From Pedobacter sp. Leaf194 (GTDB taxonomy: Bacteria > Bacteroidota > Bacteroidia > Sphingobacteriales > Sphingobacteriaceae), in the NCBI RefSeq assembly GCF_001423945.1, contig NZ_LMPU01000001.1, forward strand, positions 1,237,971 to 1,301,970: a DNA stretch of 64,000 bases. Direction: 5' to 3'. A model generated the notes under the pieces. It was given only the letters and a program-made list of their open reading frames with translations. It was not told the DNA's origin and searched no databases. Within the stretch, counting starts at the first letter, position 1. Each line of letters begins with the position of its first letter. A program made the translations under genes and the position numbers. Shown one piece after another: positions 41,885 to 50,561 of the stretch.

Positions 41885-41975
41885 TACCCGCTAACTGCTG
41901 CCAGCCAAACTTCGCTATGCGATTTCAACTCCATTCTATTTTTTAGCTGAACTATAAGAACCGCAGATTTCTAAA

Positions 41976-42851
41976 TTATTTATCGAGCATTTTCTTATCG
42001 TACTGCGCCTTTAATTCTGCCAAGGCCTGGTCGTAACCAGCCCGGTCGAAAAATGCAGAGGGATTATAAGAATCGCCGGGTTTATGTTTTTTTTGTAGGT
42101 TAAACTGACTTGCATGAGAAGACAGCCATATTTCGAATTTTAAGCCTTTCATCGCGGCCAGCGTAAATTCGTAGTCCTTCGCAATGTTGGGATATTGTTT
42201 AACATCGCTGAATTTCTTATCCGTAACAATTGTTGGCATGTTCGCGATAAGGACTTTGTAAGTTCTTGTCTTATCCTTCACATCGAATATAAAACTACAA
42301 GAACCCTTGGTGTGCCCCGGATGACTAAGCATTTTAAGCGTAGTGCCGCCAATACTGATTATTGCTCCATCCTTCAATAATTTGTCGGGTTTAACCGGTA
42401 AATAGGTACTTAAACCCTTACCCAATGCATAGTCTGACTTGCCTCCATCTATCATTACCTGCGCATCCGGACTGTTTACGAAAACCTTTGCGCCAGTTTT
42501 TTTCTTCAATGCCGCCATGGCGCCCATATGGTCGTAATGTGCCTGGGTAGTGAGCAATATTTTTGTATCCGCAAGTTTAAAACCGAGCACTTTGATACTC
42601 GTTTCGATAAGTTCAGCAGAGTTTGCAAGTCCGGTGTTTATTAAAATATTTCCCTTTGGAGTAGCTATTAAGTAGCAAGCCAAATCGGCAGTGCCAACAT
42701 AATATAAATTCCCGGCAATCCTAAAAGGCGGATAAGATTCAGACCACTCAACAGGCGTATTTGCCGGCTCACTAACGGTTTGCGCAACGCAAACGTTTCG
42801 GAACATTAAGAACGAGGCTAAAGCTAGTGTTATTCGGAACAGGGTTTTCAT
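41976..42851 (-). CDS. Subclass B3 metallo-beta-lactamase, GOB-like
   Basis: A 291-residue exported hydrolase; signal peptide MKTLFRITLALASFLMFRNVCVAQ. The zinc-site motif is 'TTQAHYDHMG': Gln103 stands where most B3 enzymes have His116, followed by His105, Asp107 and His108. His180 (HPGHTKGS) and His246 (LSSHASQ) complete the site. Met205 in 'IANMPTIV' matches position 221, Ser in most B3 enzymes and Met in GOB. Both changes are as in GOB of Elizabethkingia, so a carbapenem-hydrolysing enzyme is likely, though a different hydrolase role cannot be excluded. Upstream codons to 42983 were rejected because the signal peptide starts at 42851. Confidence 0.92.
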   Translation of the reverse strand: MKTLFRITLALASFLMFRNVCVAQTVSEPANTPVEWSESYPPFRIAGNLYYVGTADLACYLIATPKGNILINTGLANSAELIETSIKVLGFKLADTKILLTTQAHYDHMGAMAALKKKTGAKVFVNSPDAQVMIDGGKSDYALGKGLSTYLPVKPDKLLKDGAIISIGGTTLKMLSHPGHTKGSCSFIFDVKDKTRTYKVLIANMPTIVTDKKFSDVKQYPNIAKDYEFTLAAMKGLKFEIWLSSHASQFNLQKKHKPGDSYNPSAFFDRAGYDQALAELKAQYDKKMLDK

Positions 42852-43111
42852 AGGCATTGGGTAAGTCGATTCAAAAGTAGTGTTTCTTGCATCATTATTT
42901 TTAAATACTGCCGGCCGTATTTTTTGGGTTTTCCAGCAAATAAATAAAATTGCTTCAGCAGATTTTAGCTTAAAGTACACCATGTTTCGACGATAAATTT
43001 CGCCGTTTTTTCAAATTGTTAAAGTATTTAACGTTCACGTAAAAATAGTGTTATGAGGCGCTTTTAACTAGAATATTAGTTACATTAGACGGTGAAAAAC
43101 CAAACTACTTA

Positions 43112-45901
43112 ATGATAACACGACTGCTCTCCCTATGCCTTTTAATGCTGATTTCCTCATACCTTAAAGCGCAAACTCCACACACCATTAAAGGCAAAAC
43201 TATTGATACCGCATCAACAACGCTACTTTACAAAAGCTCCATTTCAGTTTTAAATGCAAAAGATTCTACTTTGGTAAAATTTACGCGTTCGGCAGAGAAT
43301 GGAACATTTACCATTGGCGGCTTAAAAAACGGAAAGTTTATATTATTAGTTACCTATCCGAAATATGCTGATTTTGTTGAGGCCTTTACATTGGATTCGA
43401 CCAGAGAGGTTAAAGATTTTAAGAATATCAACTTAACTGGGATGGCAAAAATTTTGGCCGATGTAATTATTAAAGGCAATAGAAATGCGATTAAGATTAA
43501 GGGCGATACTACCGAATTCGACCCTAAAGCCTACAACATTGAAGCTAATGCGAAAGTAGAAGATTTAATAAAGCAATTTCCAGGCTTTCAGGTTGACAAA
43601 GATGGTAAAATTACTGCGCAAGGCAAAAGTGTACCAAAGGTTTTGGTAGATGGTGAAGAATTTTTTGGTGATGACCCAACCTTGGTTACCAAGAACCTTC
43701 GTGCTGATATGGTAGAATCCGTTCAGCTTTATGATAAAGCGAGCGACCAGGCAAGCTTTACAGGTGTTGATGACGGTGAGAAAACCAAAACCCTAAACAT
43801 AAAATTAAAAGAAGACAAAAAGAACGGATACTTCGGAAAGTTACAGGGTGGTATCGCCACAGATAAATTTTACACTGGTCAGGGTATGTTCAATAAATTT
43901 TGGGGCAAGAAGAAGTTCTCTGCCTACGGAATTTTCGGTAATACCGGAACAGTTGGTTTAGGCTGGGACGACCGCGATAAATATGGTGGCACAAATATGC
44001 AGGATAGTGATCAAGGTTACACGTTCTCGAGTGTCGGTAACGATGATTTTGATAATTATGATGGCCAGTACAATGGTGAGGGCATCCCTGTTGCACGCAC
44101 CGGCGGCATACATTTCGATAGTAAATGGAATAAAGACAAGGAATCTTTAAACACGAATTATAAAATCGGTTCGATAAGAGTTACCGGAGAGAAAAATACA
44201 ATTAATCAGAATAACTTATCGAATGGGGTAATTAATACCATTGCCAACCAGTACAACAGTAATGATATGTTTCGCCAGAAACTGGATTTCACCTACGAAG
44301 TTAAACTGGACACCACTTTTACCCTGAAGGTTAGTGTTGATGGAACGCTTAAAGAAAGTAATACTGACAATAAGTTTAACACGGTTACCCGCGATGGCAA
44401 TAATGATTTGCTAAACTCTACAGACAGAACGCTACAAAATAATGTTGATGAGCAAGTGTTTAACATGAGCGCCTTGTTATCTAAACGGTTTAAGAAAAAA
44501 GGCCGAACACTATCCTTAAGTCTCATCGAATCCCTCAACAAAACCAATAGCGATGGATTTTTAAATTCTGACAATAAATTTTACAGTGCCGCGGGTACCC
44601 GCGATAGTCTGATAAACCAGAACAAAGTAAATAACATCACCAATAGCGCATTCAGATCCAATCTGGTGTATACAGAACCCTTGTCTAAAGCGCTTACCCT
44701 GGTTGTTAACTATGGTTTAAATGTAATGAATGGCAAATCGGACCGTAAATCTTTCAACCAATCGGCCAGTGGTAATTATGATATTTTAGATACGCAGTTC
44801 AGCAACGATTACGAACTTGATCAACTTATCAATCAGGGTGGGGCGATATTTAATTATAAGAAGGGAAAATCCGTAATCAACTTTGGTTCGAAATTAAGCG
44901 GCGTAAATTTTAAGCAGGCAGACCTTTATAACAACGTTACTTACAACAGGAACTTTATCAATTACATGCCGCAGGCATCTTTTCAATATCGTTTTTCTCA
45001 ACAAAAATCGTTTAGACTAAGTTATAACGGCAATACCAATCAGCCAACGCTCGAGCAGATTCAGCCTATTCGCGTAAACACAGACCCATTAAATATTGTG
45101 CTTGGAAACCCGGATTTGAAACCATCTTTTAGAAGTAATTTTGCCGCAAGTTACAATTCTTACAAAATAATCAGCGACCAATCTATTTGGCTAAACGGCT
45201 CTTACGGGTTTGTTAACAATCCAATAGTAAGTGATGTGATTACGGACGCAACAACTGGTAAAAGCACTATCCGTTCGGTTAACATCGCTGATAAAACCCC
45301 GACTAATTTTTACTTATATGCCAACATGAGCAAGAAATTAAAACTTGCGGCCTTAAATATTGGCTTATCTGTAGGTGCAAACGGCAGCTCATCTTATAAT
45401 TATATAAACAATGAGTTAAACAATACCAAAAACTATAGCTACCAGACTGGTGTAAGTTTGTCGAAATATGAAGATAAAAAATATAACTTTTATCTTCGTT
45501 TCGGTCCGACTTATAATATATCTCGAGCCAGTGTGGGGAATTTCGGTATCAGCGATGGTTGGGGAACAAATGGGTACTTTTATGGAAATGTGAAATTGCC
45601 TGCCAAGCTGGAAATTGGCACCGATGTTCAATATGAATTTAGAGGTAAAACGCAAAGGTTTAACGAAACTTTTGAGCGGGTACTTTGGAATGCATCAATA
45701 ATAAAGAAATTTTTCAAAGCAGAAAATCTAAAATTGTTGCTAAGCGTTAACGATATTTTAAATCAGAATGTTGGCTTCGACAGATCGGCTTCCAATAGCA
45801 ACATTTCGCAAACCAGTTACACAACTATTAAAAGGTATTTTATGTTCTCAGTAATCTGGGATTTTACAAAAATGGGTGGTACTGCTAAAACACAAAAATA
45901 A
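43112..45901 (+). CDS. Outer membrane beta-barrel protein (OMP_b-brl_3 family)
   Basis: A 929-residue TonB-dependent-like barrel. It has a signal peptide (ending 'SSYLKAQTP'), a regulatory-like beta domain (TIKGKTIDTASTTLLYKSS...), a plug-like part with 'KVEDLIKQFPGFQVDKDGKITAQGKSVPKVLVDGEEFFGDDP', and a C-terminal barrel of the OMP_b-brl_3 family. Such proteins lack a clear TonB box and their cargo is unknown. The next gene is a GLPGLI protein two bases away, a pairing seen repeatedly in the phylum. Confidence 0.9.
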   Translation: MITRLLSLCLLMLISSYLKAQTPHTIKGKTIDTASTTLLYKSSISVLNAKDSTLVKFTRSAENGTFTIGGLKNGKFILLVTYPKYADFVEAFTLDSTREVKDFKNINLTGMAKILADVIIKGNRNAIKIKGDTTEFDPKAYNIEANAKVEDLIKQFPGFQVDKDGKITAQGKSVPKVLVDGEEFFGDDPTLVTKNLRADMVESVQLYDKASDQASFTGVDDGEKTKTLNIKLKEDKKNGYFGKLQGGIATDKFYTGQGMFNKFWGKKKFSAYGIFGNTGTVGLGWDDRDKYGGTNMQDSDQGYTFSSVGNDDFDNYDGQYNGEGIPVARTGGIHFDSKWNKDKESLNTNYKIGSIRVTGEKNTINQNNLSNGVINTIANQYNSNDMFRQKLDFTYEVKLDTTFTLKVSVDGTLKESNTDNKFNTVTRDGNNDLLNSTDRTLQNNVDEQVFNMSALLSKRFKKKGRTLSLSLIESLNKTNSDGFLNSDNKFYSAAGTRDSLINQNKVNNITNSAFRSNLVYTEPLSKALTLVVNYGLNVMNGKSDRKSFNQSASGNYDILDTQFSNDYELDQLINQGGAIFNYKKGKSVINFGSKLSGVNFKQADLYNNVTYNRNFINYMPQASFQYRFSQQKSFRLSYNGNTNQPTLEQIQPIRVNTDPLNIVLGNPDLKPSFRSNFAASYNSYKIISDQSIWLNGSYGFVNNPIVSDVITDATTGKSTIRSVNIADKTPTNFYLYANMSKKLKLAALNIGLSVGANGSSSYNYINNELNNTKNYSYQTGVSLSKYEDKKYNFYLRFGPTYNISRASVGNFGISDGWGTNGYFYGNVKLPAKLEIGTDVQYEFRGKTQRFNETFERVLWNASIIKKFFKAENLKLLLSVNDILNQNVGFDRSASNSNISQTSYTTIKRYFMFSVIWDFTKMGGTAKTQK

Positions 45902-45903
45902 TT

Positions 45904-46686
45904 ATGAGAAACCTATATATAAATATACTGCTGTTTGCCGCTGTTTTATTTAGCGGAAATGCTTTGGCTCAAAATGCACACTTTGTAGAGCACGGTACGA
46001 TAGAGTTCGAAAAACGATCGAATATGTATGCCATCATAAAAAAGAAGATTAATAAGGATAATGAAACTTATTATCTACCCGCTTTTGACCAATACAAAAA
46101 AACAAATCCGCAGTTTAAAGTGTCTAAAAGTACCCTGAGCTTTAACAGAAACAAAAGTATTTACAAATGGCAGCCGACCGATGAAGCTGCAGGCAATACC
46201 TGGCTTTCAAGAGACGCATTTGCTGATTTACGAAACACGATTTTGACTGACTTTGATAGCAATACCAGTTTAAGTCAGAAAAATGTTTACGAAGAACTCT
46301 ACCTGGTAAAAGATAGTTTGCGAAAAATAAACTGGAAAATTACGGATGAAACAAGAGAAATTGCAGGTTACGATTGCCGCAGGGCGAATGCATTAATAAT
46401 GGATTCTATCTACGTTGTTGCTTATTTTACCAATCAGATTGAGGTTTCGGGCGGCCCGGAATCTTTTACGGGGCTGCCCGGAATGATTTTAGGTTTAGCC
46501 TTGCCGCATGAAAATATGACTTGGTTTGCTACAAAAGTTACTGAAACAACCGTTCCTGAAAAAGATTTTTTACCGCCAACAAAAGGAAAATCGACAACCA
46601 ATAAAGGTTTAAGTGCTATCATTACAGCAGCTTTGAAAGACTGGGGTCCCGAAGGCCTGTCAGAAGTTAAAGTCTATATGTTTTAA
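45904..46686 (+). CDS. GLPGLI family protein
   Basis: A 260-residue exported protein with a signal peptide (ending 'GNALAQNA') and the family motif 'SFTGLPGMILGLALPHENMTW'. The upstream part has 'TREIAGYDCRRANALI', typical of the same family, including the conserved Cys. Function is unknown. It starts two bases after the barrel gene stop, so the two are translationally coupled; a role as a periplasmic or surface partner of the barrel is likely. Confidence 0.93.
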   Translation: MRNLYINILLFAAVLFSGNALAQNAHFVEHGTIEFEKRSNMYAIIKKKINKDNETYYLPAFDQYKKTNPQFKVSKSTLSFNRNKSIYKWQPTDEAAGNTWLSRDAFADLRNTILTDFDSNTSLSQKNVYEELYLVKDSLRKINWKITDETREIAGYDCRRANALIMDSIYVVAYFTNQIEVSGGPESFTGLPGMILGLALPHENMTWFATKVTETTVPEKDFLPPTKGKSTTNKGLSAIITAALKDWGPEGLSEVKVYMF

Positions 46687-46778
46687 AGAACGTGATGAAA
46701 ATCGTAAAATGTTGATCTATATCAACACAAATAATTTCAAAAAGCGAGTTTGAATGTATGATTACTTAGGGCAAACTT

Positions 46779-46786
46779 TAAATTTG
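46779..46786 (+). promoter_or_regulatory. -7 element immediately before the 77-residue ORF
   Basis: TAAATTTG is a full match to TAnnTTTG and ends four bases before the ATG at 46791. Transcription would begin at about the ATG, so the mRNA would be leaderless or translation starts at a later codon. Confidence 0.5.
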
Positions 46787-46790
46787 CGGC

Positions 46791-47024
46791 ATGGAAAATC
46801 CACAACAAAAATCCGAGTTATGTACTTTTTTGCAAAAAGTAAAGCAATTAAGGGGTTTCGGCGATATGAACTCATATAGCCTGGTTACTGAATTTAGATG
46901 CCTGGGAAATATTCCCGAATATAAAATCAGAACAATTATTGAAGATTTGTCTTCGCCAAAAACCTGGGATAACGGCAAATTGATATTTATAGAAACTGTT
47001 TTAGAAAACATCTTAGAAAACTAA
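46791..47024 (+). CDS. Hypothetical protein, 77 residues
   Basis: A small soluble protein (MENPQQKSELCTFLQKVKQLRGFGDMNSY...) with one Cys at 11, one at 37, and charged helical segments. I do not recognise it. A promoter element before it and a terminator 25 bp after it make a real single gene likely. If the leaderless reading is wrong, Met26 is a possible later start. Confidence 0.6.
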   Translation: MENPQQKSELCTFLQKVKQLRGFGDMNSYSLVTEFRCLGNIPEYKIRTIIEDLSSPKTWDNGKLIFIETVLENILEN

Positions 47025-47048
47025 TTCCTGTTAAAGGCAAAAAATAAT

Positions 47049-47082
47049 AAAACCTCCAAATAAAAACGTGGAGGTTTTTTTT
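47049..47082 (+). terminator. Terminator after the 77-residue ORF
   Basis: AAAACCTCCA (47049-47058) pairs with TGGAGGTTTT (47069-47078) across a 10-base loop, followed by more Ts. Confidence 0.88.
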
Positions 47083-47138
47083 GTGCGTTATTTTTAATTT
47101 ACTGAAAAACAGCTATCTTCAAAAAAAACTTCCTTATT

Positions 47139-47693
47139 ATGAAAAAGATTATCGCTGTTTGTTTCTGCCTCGCCATTTTTGTGGGGGCGAAAGCGCAAAA
47201 AAGTATTCCCGAAATTAAAGCTGGTACCGTAATGTCTGCCAGTGCTTTTGTTCAGGGACAAGAGTTTCCTTTGGTATTAACTGTTAAGAGCATTACTGCG
47301 CCGGTAAGCATTGGTTGGTCTGTTGATGGTTATGGCGATGGCGCTTTCGAAATGAGCGAAAAAGCAGTAGAAAGCGGAACTCAGCTTGCAGCAGTTACGC
47401 AGCCCGCTTTAGGGGTTACCAAGTTAGGAGATACAGAAACATTTGGAATTATCTCTAAAGCCGCTTTTAAAATGCTGAGTGAAACCAAGGCATTTACTTA
47501 TGGCGGCCAAAAATTTAAAGTTAAGTCGCCGGATACCGGAGTTGTTAAAATAAGTGGGAAAGAGATTGATGTTTTTCACGTGGTTAGTGAAGATGGGAAA
47601 CAGGAATTGTGGATTATGAATAGTGCTGCTTTTCCGTTCATTGTTCAATCTGTAGGCCAGGCAACAGATATTACCATAACTGAAATTAAGTAG
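47139..47693 (+). CDS. Hypothetical secreted protein, 184 residues
   Basis: Signal peptide MKKIIAVCFCLAIFVGAKAQ, then a beta-rich mature part (VMSASAFVQGQEFPLVLTVKSITAPVSIGW...). The end 'SEDGKQELWIMNSAAFPFIVQSVG' resembles lipoprotein-carrier or DUF3108-type beta proteins only loosely. I do not recognise the family. It is a single gene bounded by terminators on both sides. Confidence 0.8.
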   Translation: MKKIIAVCFCLAIFVGAKAQKSIPEIKAGTVMSASAFVQGQEFPLVLTVKSITAPVSIGWSVDGYGDGAFEMSEKAVESGTQLAAVTQPALGVTKLGDTETFGIISKAAFKMLSETKAFTYGGQKFKVKSPDTGVVKISGKEIDVFHVVSEDGKQELWIMNSAAFPFIVQSVGQATDITITEIK

Positions 47694-47711
47694 TTTTGAT
47701 TGTGAAAAAAT

Positions 47712-47734
47712 AAAAAGCCCGAAAGGGCTTTTTT
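47712..47734 (+). terminator. Terminator after the 184-residue secreted protein
   Basis: AAAAAGCCC (47712-47720) pairs with GGGCTTTTT (47725-47733) over a GAAA tetraloop. The U-rich 3' arm may also serve as the upstream half of the promoter for the next gene. Confidence 0.88.
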
Positions 47735-47763
47735 AATTTCAAAGCATTATTTTTACGCCAATT

Positions 47764-48261
47764 ATGGAAAACGACAAAAAAGAAATATTCGATAACGTAG
47801 CACAACGTTTAAAAATTGAAGGTTTTAATGTAGTAAACCGCGATGAAACCCGGCCTTGGGGTGGTTTCTTTGTAATTGATGAAGCTCAGGCCCAACAATT
47901 CGCCGATACTTATTTTGATGGATTAGATGTAGAAGGTTTGAAAATAGGCGGTAAATTGAGTCCGAAAATTTTAATTGTTGCACCAAATACACGCCTTTCG
48001 TGGCAATACCATCACCGCAGAGCCGAAATTTGGCAAGTAGTAACCGGAACAGTTGGCATTAAAACCAGCGAAACGGATGAAGAAGGAGACGTAAAAAAAT
48101 ATGCTCCGAAACAGCAAATAAAATTGCAGCAAGGCGAACGCCACCGTTTAATTGGTTTAGATGACTGGGGCGTTGTAGCAGAAATCTGGCAACATACTGA
48201 TGCCTCAAACCCTTCAGATGAAAGCGACATCGTTAGAGTTCAGGACGATTTCGGCAGGTAA
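47764..48261 (+). CDS. Cupin protein, mannose-6-phosphate isomerase type II-like
   Basis: A 165-residue single cupin. 'ETRPWGGFFVIDEA' matches the start of the type II phosphomannose isomerase domain, and 'KILIVAPNTRLSWQYHHRRAEIWQVVTGTVGI' carries the metal-binding His pair and the Glu. The pattern 'GERHRLIGLDDWGVVAEIW' gives the last His. Relatives are fused to guanylyltransferases or are lone cupins of unknown substrate. It ends at its own terminator, ahead of the desaturase gene. Confidence 0.85.
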   Translation: MENDKKEIFDNVAQRLKIEGFNVVNRDETRPWGGFFVIDEAQAQQFADTYFDGLDVEGLKIGGKLSPKILIVAPNTRLSWQYHHRRAEIWQVVTGTVGIKTSETDEEGDVKKYAPKQQIKLQQGERHRLIGLDDWGVVAEIWQHTDASNPSDESDIVRVQDDFGR

Positions 48262-48273
48262 AAAATATTTTCA

Positions 48274-48310
48274 AATCCTGTTCCGGCTCTTGGAACAGGA
48301 TTATTTGCAT
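48274..48310 (+). terminator. Terminator after the cupin gene
   Basis: AATCCTGTTCC (48274-48284) pairs perfectly with GGAACAGGATT (48292-48302), 11 bp, loop GGCTCTT, followed by ATTTGCATTTT. Confidence 0.75.
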
Positions 48311-48395
48311 TTTAACATTAGCTCAATATGATGGTTTCAAGGCCATCAAAAACTAAACGTAGCTTTTTTACGTTTATTAAGTATACACACAATAC

Positions 48396-49124
48396 ATGAT
48401 CATTTTCATTTTTTTTCTTTGCCATTGGTTCTTATCCCTTTTTAGTCAAACCTTTTTTCTTCACCGCTATTCATCGCATAAAATGTTTAAGATGGAGCCT
48501 TTCTGGGAGAAATTCTTTTACCTGGTTTTACTTATTTCCCAAGGTTCTTCTTTTCTAAATCCAAGGGCTTACGCAATTCTGCACCGTATGCACCATGCAT
48601 ACAGCGATACCGAAAAAGATCCGCATTCACCTCATTTCTTTAAAGATGTTTTCGGGATGATGATTGCAACCAAAAACATGTACATGAACTATTTGCAGTT
48701 TAAAATTCAACCTGAGCCTGCTTTTCAGGGCAATTATCCGGAATGGCCAATTGTGGATAAAATTGGAAATTCCTGGTTATGGAGAATTGGCTGCGGCTTA
48801 TTTTATATCGGTTTCTACCTTATTTTTGCCAACCATTGGTGGTTATTTATTTTGTTGCCGGTTCATTTTTTAATGGGACCATTGCATGGTGCCATTGTAA
48901 ACTGGTGCGGACACAAATATGGTTACGCTAACCATGATAACGAAGACCATAGTAAAAATTCGTTACCCTGGGATTTCCTTTTGATGGGGGAGTTGTTTCA
49001 GAATAATCACCATAAAAAGCCAAACAGTCCGAATTTTGCAACCAAATGGTGGGAGTTTGACCCTACCTACCCGGTAATGAAGGTATTGCACTGGATGAAG
49101 ATTATTAAGATTAGAAAAGTTTAG
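48396..49124 (+). CDS. Acyl-CoA/acyl-lipid desaturase
   Basis: Membrane di-iron desaturase of 242 residues with hydrophobic segments at both ends and in the middle (about 1-20, 41-55, 130-160). The three histidine boxes are 'HRYSSH' (23-28), 'HRMHH' (63-67) and 'NNHHKK' (near 209). It introduces a double bond into a fatty acyl chain. It stands 5' of the lipid-tail modification genes and could supply the unsaturated substrate for them. A 198-bp gap separates it from DUF1475, so co-transcription is not shown. Confidence 0.9.
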   Translation: MIIFIFFLCHWFLSLFSQTFFLHRYSSHKMFKMEPFWEKFFYLVLLISQGSSFLNPRAYAILHRMHHAYSDTEKDPHSPHFFKDVFGMMIATKNMYMNYLQFKIQPEPAFQGNYPEWPIVDKIGNSWLWRIGCGLFYIGFYLIFANHWWLFILLPVHFLMGPLHGAIVNWCGHKYGYANHDNEDHSKNSLPWDFLLMGELFQNNHHKKPNSPNFATKWWEFDPTYPVMKVLHWMKIIKIRKV

Positions 49125-49322
49125 TTTAATAAGCTGGATAAAGCTTGGCGATGTTTAAATAATGGGCACGGATATTTTTCGTTTTGGCCTGCACTGGCTC
49201 CTGTTATTTAAACCCGACAAAAGCGGGCACGAAGCGTAGCGAAGTAACGCGGATGGCGGGGCTTTCGGAGCCGATTTTAAATATACCTTGCTTTTCGAAA
49301 AAAGAACATTAAATCTCATCCT

Positions 49323-49652
49323 ATGATAAATTTTCTCAAGATTATTTTCTCTGCACTATTGATTTTCATGTGCTACAAAGTTATTTCAACTTCGCTTGAA
49401 AGTAATCTGTTTGAGCAATGGGATTTTCTCGGCGGTATTCCCTGGATGAGGGCAACGCTTTGGGATTTTTATGCTAACATCTTCATCATTACCCTTTGGA
49501 TGTTTTATAAAGAAAAAAGCATTATTCTTAAAATCTCTATCACAATTTTGTTCGTATGTTTAGGAAGTATTGCCACTCTTGCCTATGTTTTAGTTCATTT
49601 GTTTAAGCTAAAAGAGGGCGAGGGAATAAAAGAATTGCTCGTAAAAAGGTAG
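49323..49652 (+). CDS. DUF1475 family membrane protein
   Basis: A 109-residue protein with three hydrophobic segments. The phrase 'GGIPWMRATLWDFYANIFIITLWMFYKE' matches the DUF1475 pattern. Function unknown; the family often lies beside DUF1295 and CFA-like genes. Here it is followed 80 bp later by DUF1295. Confidence 0.8.
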   Translation: MINFLKIIFSALLIFMCYKVISTSLESNLFEQWDFLGGIPWMRATLWDFYANIFIITLWMFYKEKSIILKISITILFVCLGSIATLAYVLVHLFKLKEGEGIKELLVKR

Positions 49653-49732
49653 CAGGTATAAGGTTGAAGGTGGAGGGTAAAACCTTGGCGGCAATCCGTT
49701 ACTCAAATCTTGAGCATAAACCTAAACCTTAC

Positions 49733-50527
49733 ATGGATTACCAACATTTACTGTTAATTGCCCTCATATCTTTAATCGCTTGTTGCACCATTATGGCCTT
49801 GGTTTGGCTTTGGGCCAAGCGAATTAAAAATGCCGGCGTTGTTGATGTTTTCTGGGCGCTGAATTTCCCGGTAATAGCACTGATAACTTTCTTCCTATCC
49901 GAAGGTTTTGAAGCCCGGAGAATTTTAATCTGCTCTGTATTTATTATCGCTGAACTGAGATTGGGTATCCATTTGTGGCAGCGGGTAATTGGTCATTTAC
50001 ATGAAGAGGAGGGTCGATATCAGCAACTTCGCAGTGAGTGGGGCGAAAAAGCCGACAGGAATTTTTTCATTTTCTTCCAGTTTCAGGCCATCTCTAACGT
50101 GTTGCTCGCTATACCTTTTTTTATCATTGCAGCAAATACGGCTACCGAGATTTCGGCTTTAGAGTACCTCGGATTAGCGGTTTGGATAATTGCTTTTCTT
50201 GGCGAAATGGTAGCCGACAGACAACTTGCGGCATTTAAAAAAGACCCGAAAAATAAAGGCAAGGTTTGCAGCACCGGTTTGTGGTACTTCAGCCGCCATC
50301 CAAACTACTTTTTCGAATGGTTAAGCTGGATGGCATACTTCATATTTGCCCTGGCGTCGCCGTGGGGAATTTTAGCCGTTATCAGTCCGGCGATAATTTT
50401 ATATTTATTAACCAAAGTAACCGGCGTTCCGAATAACGAGGAGCAAAATTTAAGAAGCAAACCCCAGGCTTACAAAGAATACCAGAAAACTACCAGTGCC
50501 TTTTTTCCATGGTTCAAGAAATCTTAA
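49733..50527 (+). CDS. DUF1295 (steroid 5-alpha-reductase-like) membrane protein
   Basis: A 264-residue multi-pass membrane protein from the MDYQHLLLIALISL start; an upstream TTG frame was rejected because it is not conserved. The C-terminal half has 'KVCSTGLWYFSRHPNYFFEWLSWMAYF', the signature shared with steroid 5-alpha-reductases and isoprenylcysteine methyltransferases, for NADPH or SAM binding. The family often accompanies CFA-type methyltransferases and may reduce a double bond on an acyl chain. It lies 34 bp before the next gene. Confidence 0.85.
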   Translation: MDYQHLLLIALISLIACCTIMALVWLWAKRIKNAGVVDVFWALNFPVIALITFFLSEGFEARRILICSVFIIAELRLGIHLWQRVIGHLHEEEGRYQQLRSEWGEKADRNFFIFFQFQAISNVLLAIPFFIIAANTATEISALEYLGLAVWIIAFLGEMVADRQLAAFKKDPKNKGKVCSTGLWYFSRHPNYFFEWLSWMAYFIFALASPWGILAVISPAIILYLLTKVTGVPNNEEQNLRSKPQAYKEYQKTTSAFFPWFKKS

Positions 50528-50561
50528 ACCCTTCACCTTACAACCCTTTTTACCTTAATAT

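Noticed and set aside
47570..47590. CACGTG core as a parS site
   Set aside because: Only the core and part of the left arm match the parS palindrome; the right arm does not, and the site is inside a coding region far from parAB. No good parS was seen in the window.
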